This document shows, piece by piece, positions 53,200 to 64,000 of a DNA stretch of 64,000 nucleotides (the stretch's first letter is position 1; every line of letters begins with the position of its first letter). A model generated the notes under the pieces. That model was not told where the DNA came from. It ran no database searches and was given only the letters and a program-made list of their open reading frames with translations. The stretch is from Auricularia sp. M13. Lineage: Eukaryota; Basidiomycota; Agaricomycetes; Auriculariales; Auriculariaceae. Position numbers and translations under genes: made by a program. The stretch is from positions 3,100,001 to 3,164,000 of the forward strand of contig CM073199.1 in NCBI GenBank assembly GCA_037042915.1, in the 5' to 3' direction.

Positions 53200-55246
53200 T
53201 TAACGGCGACTGCGACGAGGGCGCGCCTTGCCCTTGGGCTTCTTGGTCGGACGGGGCACCTTGCGGGGCTGCTTCTTGGGCGTGATGCGCTTCTTAGGCG
53301 CAGCCTTGCCAGGCTGTCTCCGCGGGCGGCTCTGCAGTACATCAGTGACCGTGCGCAGTCCGCAGCTGCGCGACGTACGGCTGGCCGTTTGACGGTCTTC
53401 TTGGGCGCAGGCGGCTTGGGTGTCGGCGTGGTCTTCGCAACACGTGGCTTCTTCGCGGGCGTCGGCTTCTCTTTGACTTTGTCGCGCGGCACGACCGTCT
53501 TGGGCTTTGCGCCGGGCAGCGGGCACGACGGAGCAGCGGGCGCTTTGGCACCGGAGCGCGGCGCCTTGGGCACGCGGCGCTCAAGTGCGCTCAGCGGCGC
53601 AGGGCTGAACAACGAAAGACTGCGGCGAACCATGCGCTGCTGCTTGGGCGACGCCGGCCGCGACAGAGGCATGGATGAGCGGGGCGAGGCAGGCGGCGTG
53701 CCGCACGCGTTCTTGCGGTCCGCAGTCTCCTTGGCCTGTTTCACCTTCTGCGCAATCTCCTTCTGCAACTCCGCGAGCAGCGCGGCCTTGGAAGGCTTTA
53801 TCCCCGCGGTGTGCGCGGCCCAGGCGGCGGAGAGGTTGGGCGACTTGCCACTACCCACCTTGATGAGGTTGTCGATCTGATTCGTCATGGCCGTCACCTC
53901 GGCCTGCGTCTTCTCGAAGTAGCTGATCGCGACGAGCTACAGCGCACACTCAGCTGGGATGACGGGTAAAACTCAAGTCAGATGGTCCTTACCGAGTCTA
54001 GAATCGACTTCTTGAGCGCGGTCAGGATCGGCGTGCCTACGACCTTCGCCGCAACCTTCACGATCCGCTGCTGCTGGAGATAGTTGCGGTTTTTCGTCGA
54101 GTCGAGGAGCTTCTTGACGGCTGTCGCGGCCTTGCCCTTGTTGCCCTTGCTGACGAGGGCATCGCAGACACCAGCCTTGGTGAAAACCTCCATCACGAAT
54201 TCACCGCTCTTCACGAACGGGTTAGTCAGCGTCCATGCCGCGCACAGCTGAAATTACTCACCAGGAACTCGACACATTCGCGTGTAATGCCCTGCCCGTA
54301 TCACGTTCAGCTTTATCCCGCACAAAGCAAGAAACGCGACGCGCCGGAGCGTTGCCACCCGCAGCGACCTTGACCGTTGCGTCGTTTGCAACGGTCGTCT
54401 TAGCCGTCACGATGGGCTTCTTCGCAGAGCCGTAATACAGCTTCGCGCCAGTAGGGCACGTGACTGTCTTGTCGAGCAGGAAGACGCCGTCGCAGCCGCT
54501 GACTTCGGGCCAGATCTGCACCGGGTCTTCCGTCTTGGTGCGGCGCGCGAGCAGCTGATAGATGCGCGTTACGGTATGACTTTTCTTTAGACGCGGATAT
54601 TCCTGACCAGCACGCGTCAGGAGTCAGGCAATATTAATGCAGAACGTTGCGACGCACGTAGACCTCCCAGACATTGCCGCTGCGCAGCGACTCGCCCTTG
54701 ACGAAGTACACATCGCCACGCGCAGCCGCGGCGTACTCGTCGGACGCGTACTGCCAGATGGTCTTGCCGTCGGGGTCGGGGCCGCGCGGGATGGGCATCT
54801 CGACGCCGTCGAGCGTGAGCTCGAGCGTCGTGCCGCCCTTGCGCTTCGCGATGTCCATCGCGCGGTCCATCACGCCGTCCTCATGGCTCGTCGCAGGCAG
54901 CACGCGCCCGGACCAGAAGTAGTGCGTTTTGCCCGCCGTCTTCGCCACGGCCGCATCGATCGCCTCCTTCATGCCCGGATGTGTCTTGCTCCACGCCGTG
55001 TCGACGTCGCGCCGGCTGATGAAGCTGCGTGCCAAGACAATAAGCAACTTGAAGAACGCGGACTACCGTAGGTACGTACGGACGCAGGTGATCGGACTCG
55101 TTGCCATAGAGTACAAAGTTGCGCTCGTTGTATTCGCCGGCGCTCAGGGCGCGCTCGTACACGGAAAATCCCGACGTGGCTGGTGCACTAAACGCCGCAC
55201 TCGCCAAGGAAAATGTTACTAAAGCAGTAGCGGCACGAAGAAACAT
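53200..55246 (-). CDS. secreted toxin-like protein with basic tail, copy B
   Basis: Seven exons: 55246-55080, 55024-54658, 54602-54345, 54291-54262 (30 nt), 54208-53993, 53936-53379 and 53331-53200; 1728 nt, 575 residues. Same architecture as copy A: signal peptide (MFLRAATALVTFSLASAAFS), toxin-like module with FWSGR, GGTTLE, GNVWE and YPRL, a cysteine pair, a Lys-rich helical part with KNRNYLQQQR, a near-identical stretch (RRSLSLFSPAPLSALERR), and a tail ending KARPRRSRR. Intron 3 starts with GC (GCGCGT) where copy A has GTGCGC. The conserved exon lengths (258 and 30 nt) show that both copies are under constraint. The function is inferred only from motif spacing. Confidence 0.75.
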
Positions 55247-56538
55247 CTCAGAATGATGAATGGATTGAAGAATGAAGGGAACTGAGAGAAGAAGAAAAAG
55301 AATGACCGTCGCTCTCTGAGAACGAACGGCGAAGGGAAAGCGAACACAAAGACAAAAGAGGGGGTGGGGGCGGGCCGCAGGGTGTCCCATGTGCGGTATT
55401 TATGCAAGCTGCTGGCGTCTACTAGGATCTGTGAATCTGCACAGCCATCATCTTTCTGTGACAAGCGCGAATCACTCTATCTTCGATGGAAAAGGCTGCG
55501 AGGGAGACCAAAGCTGCTCCGAGGTCATTCCGGATCCGTTTCTCTCACAAAGTCTGCAGGCATGAGCTGGTGAGTATCTGGGCACGCACCAGAGCAGCTA
55601 TGCGGATGCGTGAGAAGGAGTAGGGTTGTCAAGGAATGACTGTCCTGCCCGCGATGCATCGGCGCAATGCCACCGTGTAGTACAAATCGTGACTCTCGAG
55701 CTTATTGCCACACCGCCATGCTACGCAAATCTGACAGTAACTGCCAGCTGCGCATGATACCTACCTGCAACTTGCTCTGTTGCAACTGAAACGGTCTCCC
55801 CGAGTCGTCCCTGGAGTCTCATAGCTAATACTTACAACGGAGGTTGTGTAAGTGTTATGAAGAGATTATAAATCTATGCCACTGCTGTGTAGCGCCACGG
55901 CGCTAATGAAGCACCCAAGACAGTTGACTGGCATCCAAGGCTCCAAGGGTTAAGTACAGTATGTACATTCTGCGCATGAGCTGTTGCATGATGAGAATAT
56001 TCGAATTTCAGTGGATTATATTGCTGGTACATTATTGCACAGCCAGTTGAGAAAGTGCATCAGTCAGGCGCAGGCAGGGAACGCAAAGAGATTTGATAAT
56101 AATTACTAATTAAATTAGTACGGTCATTGACTCTTGAGTGTCAAGGATTTGGAGAGTAAGCTCCAGTGTCATTCGAGGTTATGTAATCCGCAGCGTCTTG
56201 GCATCGGTGTCATGGGAATGAGGAATGCGACCCTGCGCACCGTGCGACAGAGCAGATAGCTAGAAGCCAGGCGTACATAGAACGTCACCACCATGAGGAT
56301 GGCAAGCTACGAGATTACCGTTATACGCGATAATCTTATCAGTCCGTCCTGAATCTCGATCGCCTCGGCTCCGCCTCCGAGTCGATTTGGAAATGTCATG
56401 ATCATGATAGGCGCGCCAAGTTGATCATGGAGATAAAGTGGCATAGCCTGCTGACTCCGAATTTGATTCTCTTCCTCTCCCTCTCCCTTTTTCCCCGTCT
56501 ATTTTTTTTCATCGTCTCTCCCTCTTTTTCTTTCGAGA
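55247..56538. other. intergenic, 1.3 kb
   Basis: This holds the promoter of toxin-like gene B (a TAAATA-type box about 150 bp upstream of its ATG, near 55396) and of the gene at 56539. The latter has a CT-rich run (CTCTTCCTCTCCCTCTCCC) just before its ATG. No gene is supported. Confidence 0.5.
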
Positions 56539-59500
56539 ATGCGCTCTTCGAGCTTCCTGCCGCTGCTCACGACAGCAGCTGGCGCGGCGGCCTCCTTGGC
56601 GCCGTGCAGGGGCACTTGCTCCCACGAAATCTTGGCAACGAGGAATCAGGCTGCAGCGACCGTCCAAATTGTGAGCAGGCAGAGACGCGCATATGCCAAT
56701 GAGATGCTGAAATACATCCCAGAGCGGCCCGTCGCATCTTGTATCGGATTTGACGAGCGCAGCCAACTGGGAGATGGTGGAATGCCCGCAGGCCTGGCCC
56801 GAGAAGGGCTCTGGCACCGTCCGTCTCTTCTGCACGGCTGAGGATCCGTCGACCAGCTGCGACCACGTGACCGAGGAGGGCGCCGTCAACACCATCGTCC
56901 GCATGCCTGCGCGCTGCGGCACGGGCCCGTTCGCACGCATCGCCTCCTGGGACGTCGACGGGAACCAGGCCGTCCCCGCCGCATTCGCCGCCAGCGCGCA
57001 CTCGGAAGTCATCGTTGCCAAGCTCGACTACAACTTTGCCGCCATCCCGGCCAGCCGCGGCAAGGTGTCGTTTGATGTCCGGGCTGCACCGGATGCCCAG
57101 ACGCGCAGGCGCATGAACTCTGGACGTGATGTCCCCGTCGTCATGCGCGACCTCGAGGAGGCCCACGCACACCTGCCCGTGGCGACCGGCGTCCAAAACG
57201 ATCTGGATCTCCCGCACATCACGTTGCCCGACATCCCCTTGCCGACCCTGCCATCCATCGGTGCGCGATTTCTGTCCCTTAGTTAAGCCAAGTAAGCTGA
57301 CCGGGCCTCCAGACCTGCCGGACCTGCCGTCTATTACCGTGCCAGGTTCGTGAAATGTTGCTGTGCAGCGGATTTTCTTCTAAGCATCAGTTTTCAGACA
57401 TCCCCATCCCGACGAGCCTTCCTGATCTCCCGGACCTACCAGACCTGCCGTCTATCACCTTGCCAGGTTCGTGAAATGTTGTTGCACGGCGGATTTTTCT
57501 TCTAAGCATCGATCTCCAGACATCCCCATCCCGACGAGCCTTCCTGATCTCCCGGACCTGCCCGGTATGTAAGGTTTAGCAACTCTTCATCCGCGTACTC
57601 ACCCACTCGCGCAGATCTCCCGGATTTGGACTTCGAAACGGGTATCGAGAAGAGCGGCGGCTTCCACGCGTTGGATTTCAAGAAAAATGTGTCCGTTCTC
57701 GACACCAGCCTCGGCTGTGCCGTCGGCCACATTCAGCTCGATGCGGATGCCAGCATCAGCGCTGACCTTGACCTCAAGATGAACGTCGGTTACGCTTTCA
57801 AGAGTACGTGCTCGGAGCATCTGTCATGTACTTTTGTCAGCCGCCGATGCTGACATGGACTTGCAGTCTCCGGTACGGTCGTACCGCCGAAGGTCGAGGA
57901 CTTCGCGCTTGCAGGTGTCATCAGCGGCCAGATGCACGCGACGTTCGACATTGACATGTTCCTGACGGCCGACATCATGTTCCCTCCGATCAAGCTGTTC
58001 GACCTGGGCATCCCGGGACTGTCCATCCCCGGCATCGTCAACCTTGGCCCGCAGGTTGCGCTCGAGCTGTACACCGACCTCATGGTCGACCTCGCGTTCC
58101 AGGCGACCGTCCCCATGAAGTGGAACTTTGAGCGTCTTGACTTCGTCTTCCCGACCGAGCTCGGCAAGCCAAACTCAGGCAAGGGTCAGGAGAGCAAGAG
58201 CACGGCCGACCTCAAGCTGTCTGTTACTCCCGGCGACTTCGAGGGCTCCATTGGCCTACACTTGATGCCCAAGGTATGCAATTTCGCGACAAATCTTCGC
58301 CTTGGCGGATATTGACATTGCGCAGCTTGAGTTCGGTATCGACGTTTTGTCTGGTCTCGCAAGCGCCGAGGCTTACGTCGGTATCGACGTCGACGCCACA
58401 TTCAACGCGAACGGCACCATCTACGAGGACTTCTCCATGGACGGTTGCCAGGACCTGAGCGTCGGCGCGACTGCTAAGGCCGGCGTCTCGGCTGGCCTCT
58501 TCAGCATCCTCCACGCCGGCAAGTTCTACCCAATCTTCGAGAAGAACTCCACGCTCTGGCAGCACTGCTCGAAGCAGGAGGACGGCCCGGCGGGCGCTGT
58601 TATGGACAACGGCGACGGCACCTTCACGAACGCGTCTGGCGACCTTGTCAACGCTAACGGTCAGCTCATCGACGACCAGGGCAACGTCATTCCCGACGAC
58701 GAGGCTGCCGACCTTCCGCCGCCGCCTATTACCGATGAGGACGGTAAGCCCATCCCCGACGACCAGCTGATCATCGACAACGGCGACGGCACCTTTGAGG
58801 ACGCGCAGGGCAACCCTGTCAACAAGGACGGCCAGCGCATCTCTCCGTCCGGCCAGGTCCTGGGCTGCGACCTCGACGTCAGCCAGCCGCAGGTCGATGA
58901 GGATGGCAATGTGCTCCCGGCGCTCGTCGACGAGGACGGCAACGTCATCCCGCCGGAGGAAGCGATCTACGACATGGGCGACGGCACGTTCTCCAACTCC
59001 AAGTGCGAGACCGTCAACGAGGACGGCCAGCTCGTCGATCAGGAGGGCAATGTCATCGACTTCGAGCCCATCCTCGACGAGACGGGCAAGGAGATCCCAC
59101 CGGAGGACATTATCATCGACAACGGTGACGGCACCTTCTCGGACGCCTACGGCAACCCTGTTGACGAGTATGGCGGTGCCATCGACGTCGACGACAACGG
59201 CGACGTCATCCCGGTCGCGCTCGAGCCGTCCACGGACGACGGCACGCAGCTCCCCGCCGACGAGGAGATCACCACCGACCCCGACTTCAAGCTCTACAGC
59301 CCCGACGAGCTGCAGAAGATGGCCGAGGACCTCATCAACGGTGTCTTCACCAACCCGGACCCCGCTCCCGCGCCTGCCCCGAGCTCTGACCCCGCCCCCG
59401 CGCCTGCCCCGACGTCTGACCCCGCTGCCCCTGCGCCAACCTCTGCGCCGGCCACGCCGCCGCCGGCCGAGACTCCCGTGCCCGAGCCCGAGCCGACGAG

Positions 59501-59792
59501 CACGCCTGATACGCCCATCAACGCGCCTGGTCCTGCGCGCCCGCCGCCGGCCGAGACCACGACGCCGCCCGTCCTGACGCCGCTGCCCACGCCCGCCCCC
59601 GGCACCGGCACGTGCAAGAAGAAGCCGACCAAGCGCTCGGTGGCCGAGCCCGTGAAGCGCTCTCCCCGCGTCTCCCGCATGCTGGGCTCGACGCTGCAGC
59701 GCCGCGCCGAATTCGGGTGCTACGCGCCGTCGATCGCGGGCGCCGCGCTTCCACCCATCCTCGACCCTAGCATGCTCGTCCCCTTCTTCTAA
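56539..59792 (+). CDS. large secreted protein with Pro-rich exon repeats and GDGTF repeats
   Basis: Exons 56539-56670, 56723-57260, 57313-57345, 57398-57466, 57520-57564, 57615-57803, 57867-58273 and 58326-59792 total 2880 nt (959 residues). The hydrophobic N-terminus looks like a weak signal peptide. Exons 3-5 encode short DIPIPTSLPDLPDLP-type repeats. Two beta-rich globular parts follow. Residues about 570-760 carry four copies of a DNGDGTF...GNPV or GNVI unit, with the Asn/Asp spacing of calcium-binding loops. The end is a Pro/Ala/Thr linker, two Lys-Arg sites and a hydrophobic C-terminus. I do not know the function; a cell-wall or matrix protein is plausible. Confidence 0.8.
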
Positions 59793-60240
59793 ACTTTATC
59801 GCGCTGTTTATGCTGGGATTAACTTATTGGTATGATGTATTCAGCGGCTTAATTTACAAGGGGACACAGGCTTTGCTGCTAGGATCCTACGGTATTGGGT
59901 TGATTCTTCAGCTCCCTGCAAGTGCAGTGCCTCAAGCATGCCCAACATTTCATGAGAATGGACAGTCCTTGGATCCATAGCGACAGTCAGAGAATGTATA
60001 GGAAGCAATGCACTGCGGTGTCCATCCTACTCCCACTCAGTCGTAGTCCACGGGACTTGAGCCAACAGTCGAACGACTGTAGTGAGTGCAGAGAAAACTT
60101 AAAGCTTCAGCTGAGCAGGTATTTCTCCCCATTGATTCAAAGACGGACATATTGTGGACATGCCCGCTCCTTTGTCCCCGACGCCGATCATCCGCGCAGT
60201 ATGACGCAGCCGGCAATCCGGTTATTCCTTGCCTTCAACC
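59793..60240. other. intergenic spacer
   Basis: 448 bp of 3' flank and promoter. No gene is seen. Confidence 0.5.
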
Positions 60241-61348
60241 ATGTCCGACCAAATTGTCGTAGGTGCTCAGCGCTGCCTTGTGCGCTCCGTACTGACACGT
60301 CTGGGCGCACAGATACGCGAAATTGTTCCAGGCCTGCGTATCTTCTCGAAACCGTTCGCGCGCTTTGGTATCGCGCCCATTGGGGGTCGTTCCACAGCGG
60401 TAAAGCTATCGGACGGCCAAGTTCTCGTTACTGTGTCAACACCGCTGAGCCAAGCGACGCGCGCGTCAGTAGATGAGCTCGGTCCAGTGAAGTACGGGCG
60501 TCGCTGATATTATCAATTTGGGCTGAACTTCTGTCTCAGATACCTCGTGGCGCTCGACGCCGTGCACTATCTCTATCTCAAGGAATGGAAGGCGGCGTAC
60601 GCCAGTGCCCATGTTGCCGGTGTTGCGGGAAGCGAGAAGAGCAGTGGCATCAAGCACGACGGCGTCTGGGGCCGCGACGCCCAACCGCTCGGCGCCGATC
60701 CCGTCGTCAACGCCGAATTCAAGTCCGAATGCTTTTTCGGTCATCCCAGCGAGGTTTGCATTTGCCTTGGTCATTGATTCTCCAGAAATCTGACCGGGTG
60801 TCGCAGGATGTTGCGCTGTTGCATGTGCCGAGCAAGACGCTCATCCAGGCCGACCTTCTCTTCAATCTCCCTGCGAAGGAGCAATACTCTGCGCCAGGCG
60901 CTCCATCTCCGACTTCGGGTCTCTTGGGTTTCTTTGGTCCGTAATCCGTACACCAGTTGGGCTTTTCCCACTGACGCCGTTGCAGGATTGGGGACGAAGC
61001 TGAATCCGTGGAGCAACGCGCACAAGACTGTCGTGTGGAACCTCATTGCTAAGGACAAAGCGTCAGTCGTTAACTACGCATCATGGAATGGCCACTGACA
61101 AAACACTTATCAGCAAGATGGCATGGTCAGCATCGGTCGTTGGAAGCTGGGATTTCAATCGCATTATTCCCTGGCACGTGCTGTTGTCTGTTTTCCAGTA
61201 TGTCTGACACCTTTTCAGTCATGGAGACGTGATTGAGGAGAAAGGCAACGAAGCCTGGCGCTCCGCGTTCTCGCACTACTTCGACGCGATCGCCGCTGGC
61301 AAGTTCAAGGGCTATAAGCCTGAGCCGGCAGTACCCACTGAAGCCTGA
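60241..61348 (+). CDS. DUF4336 family protein (metallo-hydrolase-like)
   Basis: Exons 60241-60491, 60540-60753, 60807-60936, 60986-61061, 61114-61173 and 61219-61348 total 861 nt (286 residues). Diagnostic stretches are PIGGRSTAVKLSDGQVLV, ALDAVHYLYLKEWKAAYA, DVALLHVPSKTLIQADLLFNLP and, across the last junction, IIPCHGDVIEE. The DUF4336 family is thought to share the metallo-beta-lactamase fold with reduced metal ligands (H-x-L-Y-L and CHGD here); its reaction is unknown. The last intron (61174-61218) begins GCACGT, a GC donor; joining there gives the conserved CHGD motif, which a GT donor two bases on would destroy. Confidence 0.85.
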
Positions 61349-64000
61349 GCTCCCGGCCCGCCGCAAGCTCGCTCTGTACGCATACCTGGCATTGTATCAA
61401 TAATATGCGGCAAGTTCTTCTGTGCTTAACAACTTACCATCATGCGGTTCACAGTACTCTACCTCGCGATCATCCTGATGACCCCGGGCCCTTGGCCTCT
61501 AAGTTACGCCCTAGATTCGAGTCTACTGGCTTGCTATCCCGGTTATGACGATCTTTTGCAGTCAACAAGGTTGGCTTCGGTACTGTAGAGCGACCTCTCG
61601 CGTTCTCTTTCCCTATTCGTATTGCACAACTTGCCGCTCTCCTGGGATTCTGCTCCTGACCTTGACTAGCTGCTCCTCTCACCATTCTCGCCGCTGCTCT
61701 GCGAGCTGGAACGACCACCATTCTGGCGGCGCGCAGGACGCCTGTGTTGTCATTCGACCTCCTCACTATATCCTCAAGCTTCAATGTCTCGAGAATCAGG
61801 GGTTAGGCGTCGTGAAGTAATGTACGCGTGGCTATCAAGTCGCCGCCTTGCTGACGGCACGCTGCCGTTGGTGCGTCGGAGGGTGGATGGACTCCGTGAA
61901 CGCCGGTTGGCTTCTTTTGGTCCTCGTCACATCTCGATGAGCATACGTGTCTGTCCTTCGCTCATGCTCCTGGAAATCCGACTTGTCAAGGGTAACCTGC
62001 TGTATTATATGCCACTAAGGTGCCATCCGTATCGCAACGGGATGGCTTGCTCTGTTGACTATCGTCGTGCTGCTTCCTTGACATCCTGTGCACGATATAT
62101 TTCGTGTGGGAAACGAGTCTTGAACGGATCAGACTGACAGTGAACGCTGGACCTCTGCGTGTGTCGATCGATTCGTGGGTTCCCTAGTCTCCTTTGTATC
62201 CTCTATTGGAAAATAGTAGTTCCAACCTGGGGAATTATTCGTCGTATCGGAATTCTTTCAAGTCGGCAAGCGTTAGATGAAAGCGCCTTGCCGATCGGCT
62301 ATTGATGTCCGCTCAGACATCCAATAATATGCAGTTGCACTTGCAGTGCAGTTGTCATGTGTCTGTCCACCCGGCGATTTCCCTTCCCTGGACAATTTTG
62401 GGCGACGTTCATCTTTCCGTGCAGGGCTCCCTGGATGCCTGGACGTCCAAGCACAGGATTCCCCGCATCGTCAGGATTCGGGGATGTTGCCCAGCGTTTG
62501 CGGAGGTGTGGCTTTCCGAATACTCGGACTCCTAGAAGAGCCAGGCCTTCAATCAATGGGCGATATTGAGCGCTGATGATACGTGCGAATTCTTCTGTCT
62601 GCCTCCGTGGTGTTGTTGAACTCGGTCCCCTGCTCGGAAGAAGGTTCGCATATCCTCGGAACCCTGAATACGACGGCGTAAATCTCCCGATATGCATAAC
62701 TTACGACATCATGATATGTGACGTCGAATGCGCGTTACATACCTGCGTGGGTGATATTTCGAGGTACAATTTTCGTTTGAGAGCATGATTACTGAGCAAG
62801 GCGGCGGATGTCATCGAATGTGAATAATCTTAATATGATGATGGTCTGCTGACCATGCAGCCTGCTAATTCCTCCTCATTGTCAAGAGCTTCTTGGAGTC
62901 CGTAGTCGAGGTAGCACACTGTTTCCGTACAAACTAGAAGTCGAGCCGCGGACATGACATGCAGACTGCGAGATCCACCTGCGCAGCACTTCCGCATGCG
63001 CTCGAAGAATCTCAGGCACAATTGATGGAAAAGTAAGCGAATTAAATTGGATTACTGATAATTCGAACTGAATCAGTTGTCTGGTCAAGAATACGGGCTG
63101 GAACTCTGAACGTATGGCAAGTAGCAGGGTCATTCCAGGCGTCCAAGGACGTCGCAGCGTCGCCTGAGAGTCAAATCGATGATCCGTTCTCAATCGCAGC
63201 GCTCCGCAGTTCGGGATCCACTCCGTTCCGAGTTGGCTGCCTGCGCAGATCATGCGCGATGCTGGTACTACGGGCTGCGGGTGCGATAGCGTTACGTTTC
63301 GACCCCGAGCGTGCTCGGGCGACCAGGTTGCTGACGCTGCGGGCTGCCTTCGCCTGGATGCCGGCTGTGCACGTGCACCGCAGATATCGACGTCGTGGAC
63401 TGAGATCTGAGTGGAGAAGCAACCTCAGCAGTCATATGAGAAGAAGACTGCAATGTACAACGGGGGGGGGGGGGGGGGGGTTGCAATGGCGTGTTGCGTC
63501 GAGACCTGATAGAGACCCTGGAACGTTGTTCTTGATGGATCGCGCTCCCGACCTCGGAGTCGGCGTTCACGGGAGAAGAACACGCAAGGTACGTACATTC
63601 CGACCACTGGGTTCCAGCTGTACGTGTTGACAGCGGCGATCATATGCGGTTATATGCCTTCCATGGTTCCCGACATGGTTCCCGGTCGCGACGTTGACTA
63701 CCATTTACTATAACAGAAGCAGACTGTCAGCTTGCCCAATAAGAAGGATGGGATTAGAGTCAGTATCTCCAAAACCAAGAGGGCCCGCGCCGATGTAGCG
63801 GGGCCTTTGTTTGCTCTGTACCCCATGACACCCCTAGAATGTGCCGAGGGCCAGCTTGCGGCTTGTTGAGAGCGTGACGGCGCACGCAAATAGTCACCAG
63901 TATCAGCATTGTAGCTGCAAGTTCATTAAAGCAGGGTAGACGGCGAGTCGTTTGTTCAAGGGCTCCAATCATTCGAGGACCAAAGTTAGAAAATTAAGCG
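61349..64000. other. gene-poor right flank
   Basis: 2.65 kb without a supported gene. A run of 19 G lies at 63462-63480. A minus-strand frame at 62299-62697 (132 codons) is the longest here; it has no recognisable domain and may be a relic. Confidence 0.45.

Noticed and set aside
62299-62697. 132-codon minus-strand frame near the right end
   Set aside because: No recognisable family, no codon bias and no flanking gene structure.
1-64000. tRNA, rRNA, CRISPR arrays, retrotransposon reverse transcriptase or transposase genes
   Set aside because: I looked for box A/B patterns, regular short repeats and catalytic motifs and found none that hold up.

Overview
This window is nuclear DNA from a filamentous basidiomycete, most likely an Agaricomycete. 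The genes are compact, with many 45-65 bp introns, CTGAC/CTAAC-like branch sites, GC-rich codon use and a strong habit of GTGCGT/GTGCGC 5' splice sites. The families also fit: an HIR-complex Hpc2/ubinuclein, an importin-13/Kap122 karyopherin, a Dap1-type cytochrome b5, a GMC oxidoreductase, GH43 enzymes, agaricomycete-style F-box proteins and a CVNH lectin relic. I rebuilt exon structures by hand from splice signals, reading frame and family knowledge; nothing was aligned or searched.

Layout. 1-3.0 kb is gene-poor and holds a 670 bp TA-flanked non-autonomous transposon. 3.0-9 kb (+ strand) has Hpc2/ubinuclein, an alpha/beta hydrolase and an NmrA-like reductase. 9.0-14.2 kb (- strand) has the karyopherin, with a bloated intron, and a small membrane protein. 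14.5-21.9 kb holds an inverted pair of unknown 670-residue paralogues around DAP1 and an orphan gene; a duplicated DAP1 promoter-like block lies on the far side of one paralogue. 22.1-25.8 kb is a tandem pair of secreted GH43 genes. 26.4-29.2 kb has a frameshifted CVNH gene and an alpha-arrestin. 29.4-33.2 kb is a rearranged F-box/LRR cluster: an F-box::permease-tail chimera, an LRR gene broken by two different transposons, and an F-box gene whose ATG has become AAG. 34.0-45.0 kb has a 4-coumarate-CoA-ligase-like enzyme with a peroxisomal tail, an intact F-box gene, a secreted GMC oxidoreductase and a long-chain acyl-CoA synthetase with a 1.1 kb intron. 45.5-55.3 kb has an acidic orphan and a pair of secreted proteins whose N-terminal half resembles the toxin module of bacterial polymorphic toxins, separated by 4.5 kb of gene-poor DNA with another transposon. 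56.5-61.3 kb has a large secreted Asp/Pro-rich repeat protein and a DUF4336 protein. The last 2.6 kb shows no supported gene.

The genes do not form one pathway. The local themes are recent duplication (hypothetical pair, GH43 pair, toxin-like pair, F-box block), small non-autonomous DNA transposons from at least four families that sit in introns or break genes, and secreted proteins suited to a wood- or litter-inhabiting fungus. The strongest candidates for something undescribed are the secreted toxin-like pair and the chimeric F-box::permease gene beside its start-less relative.
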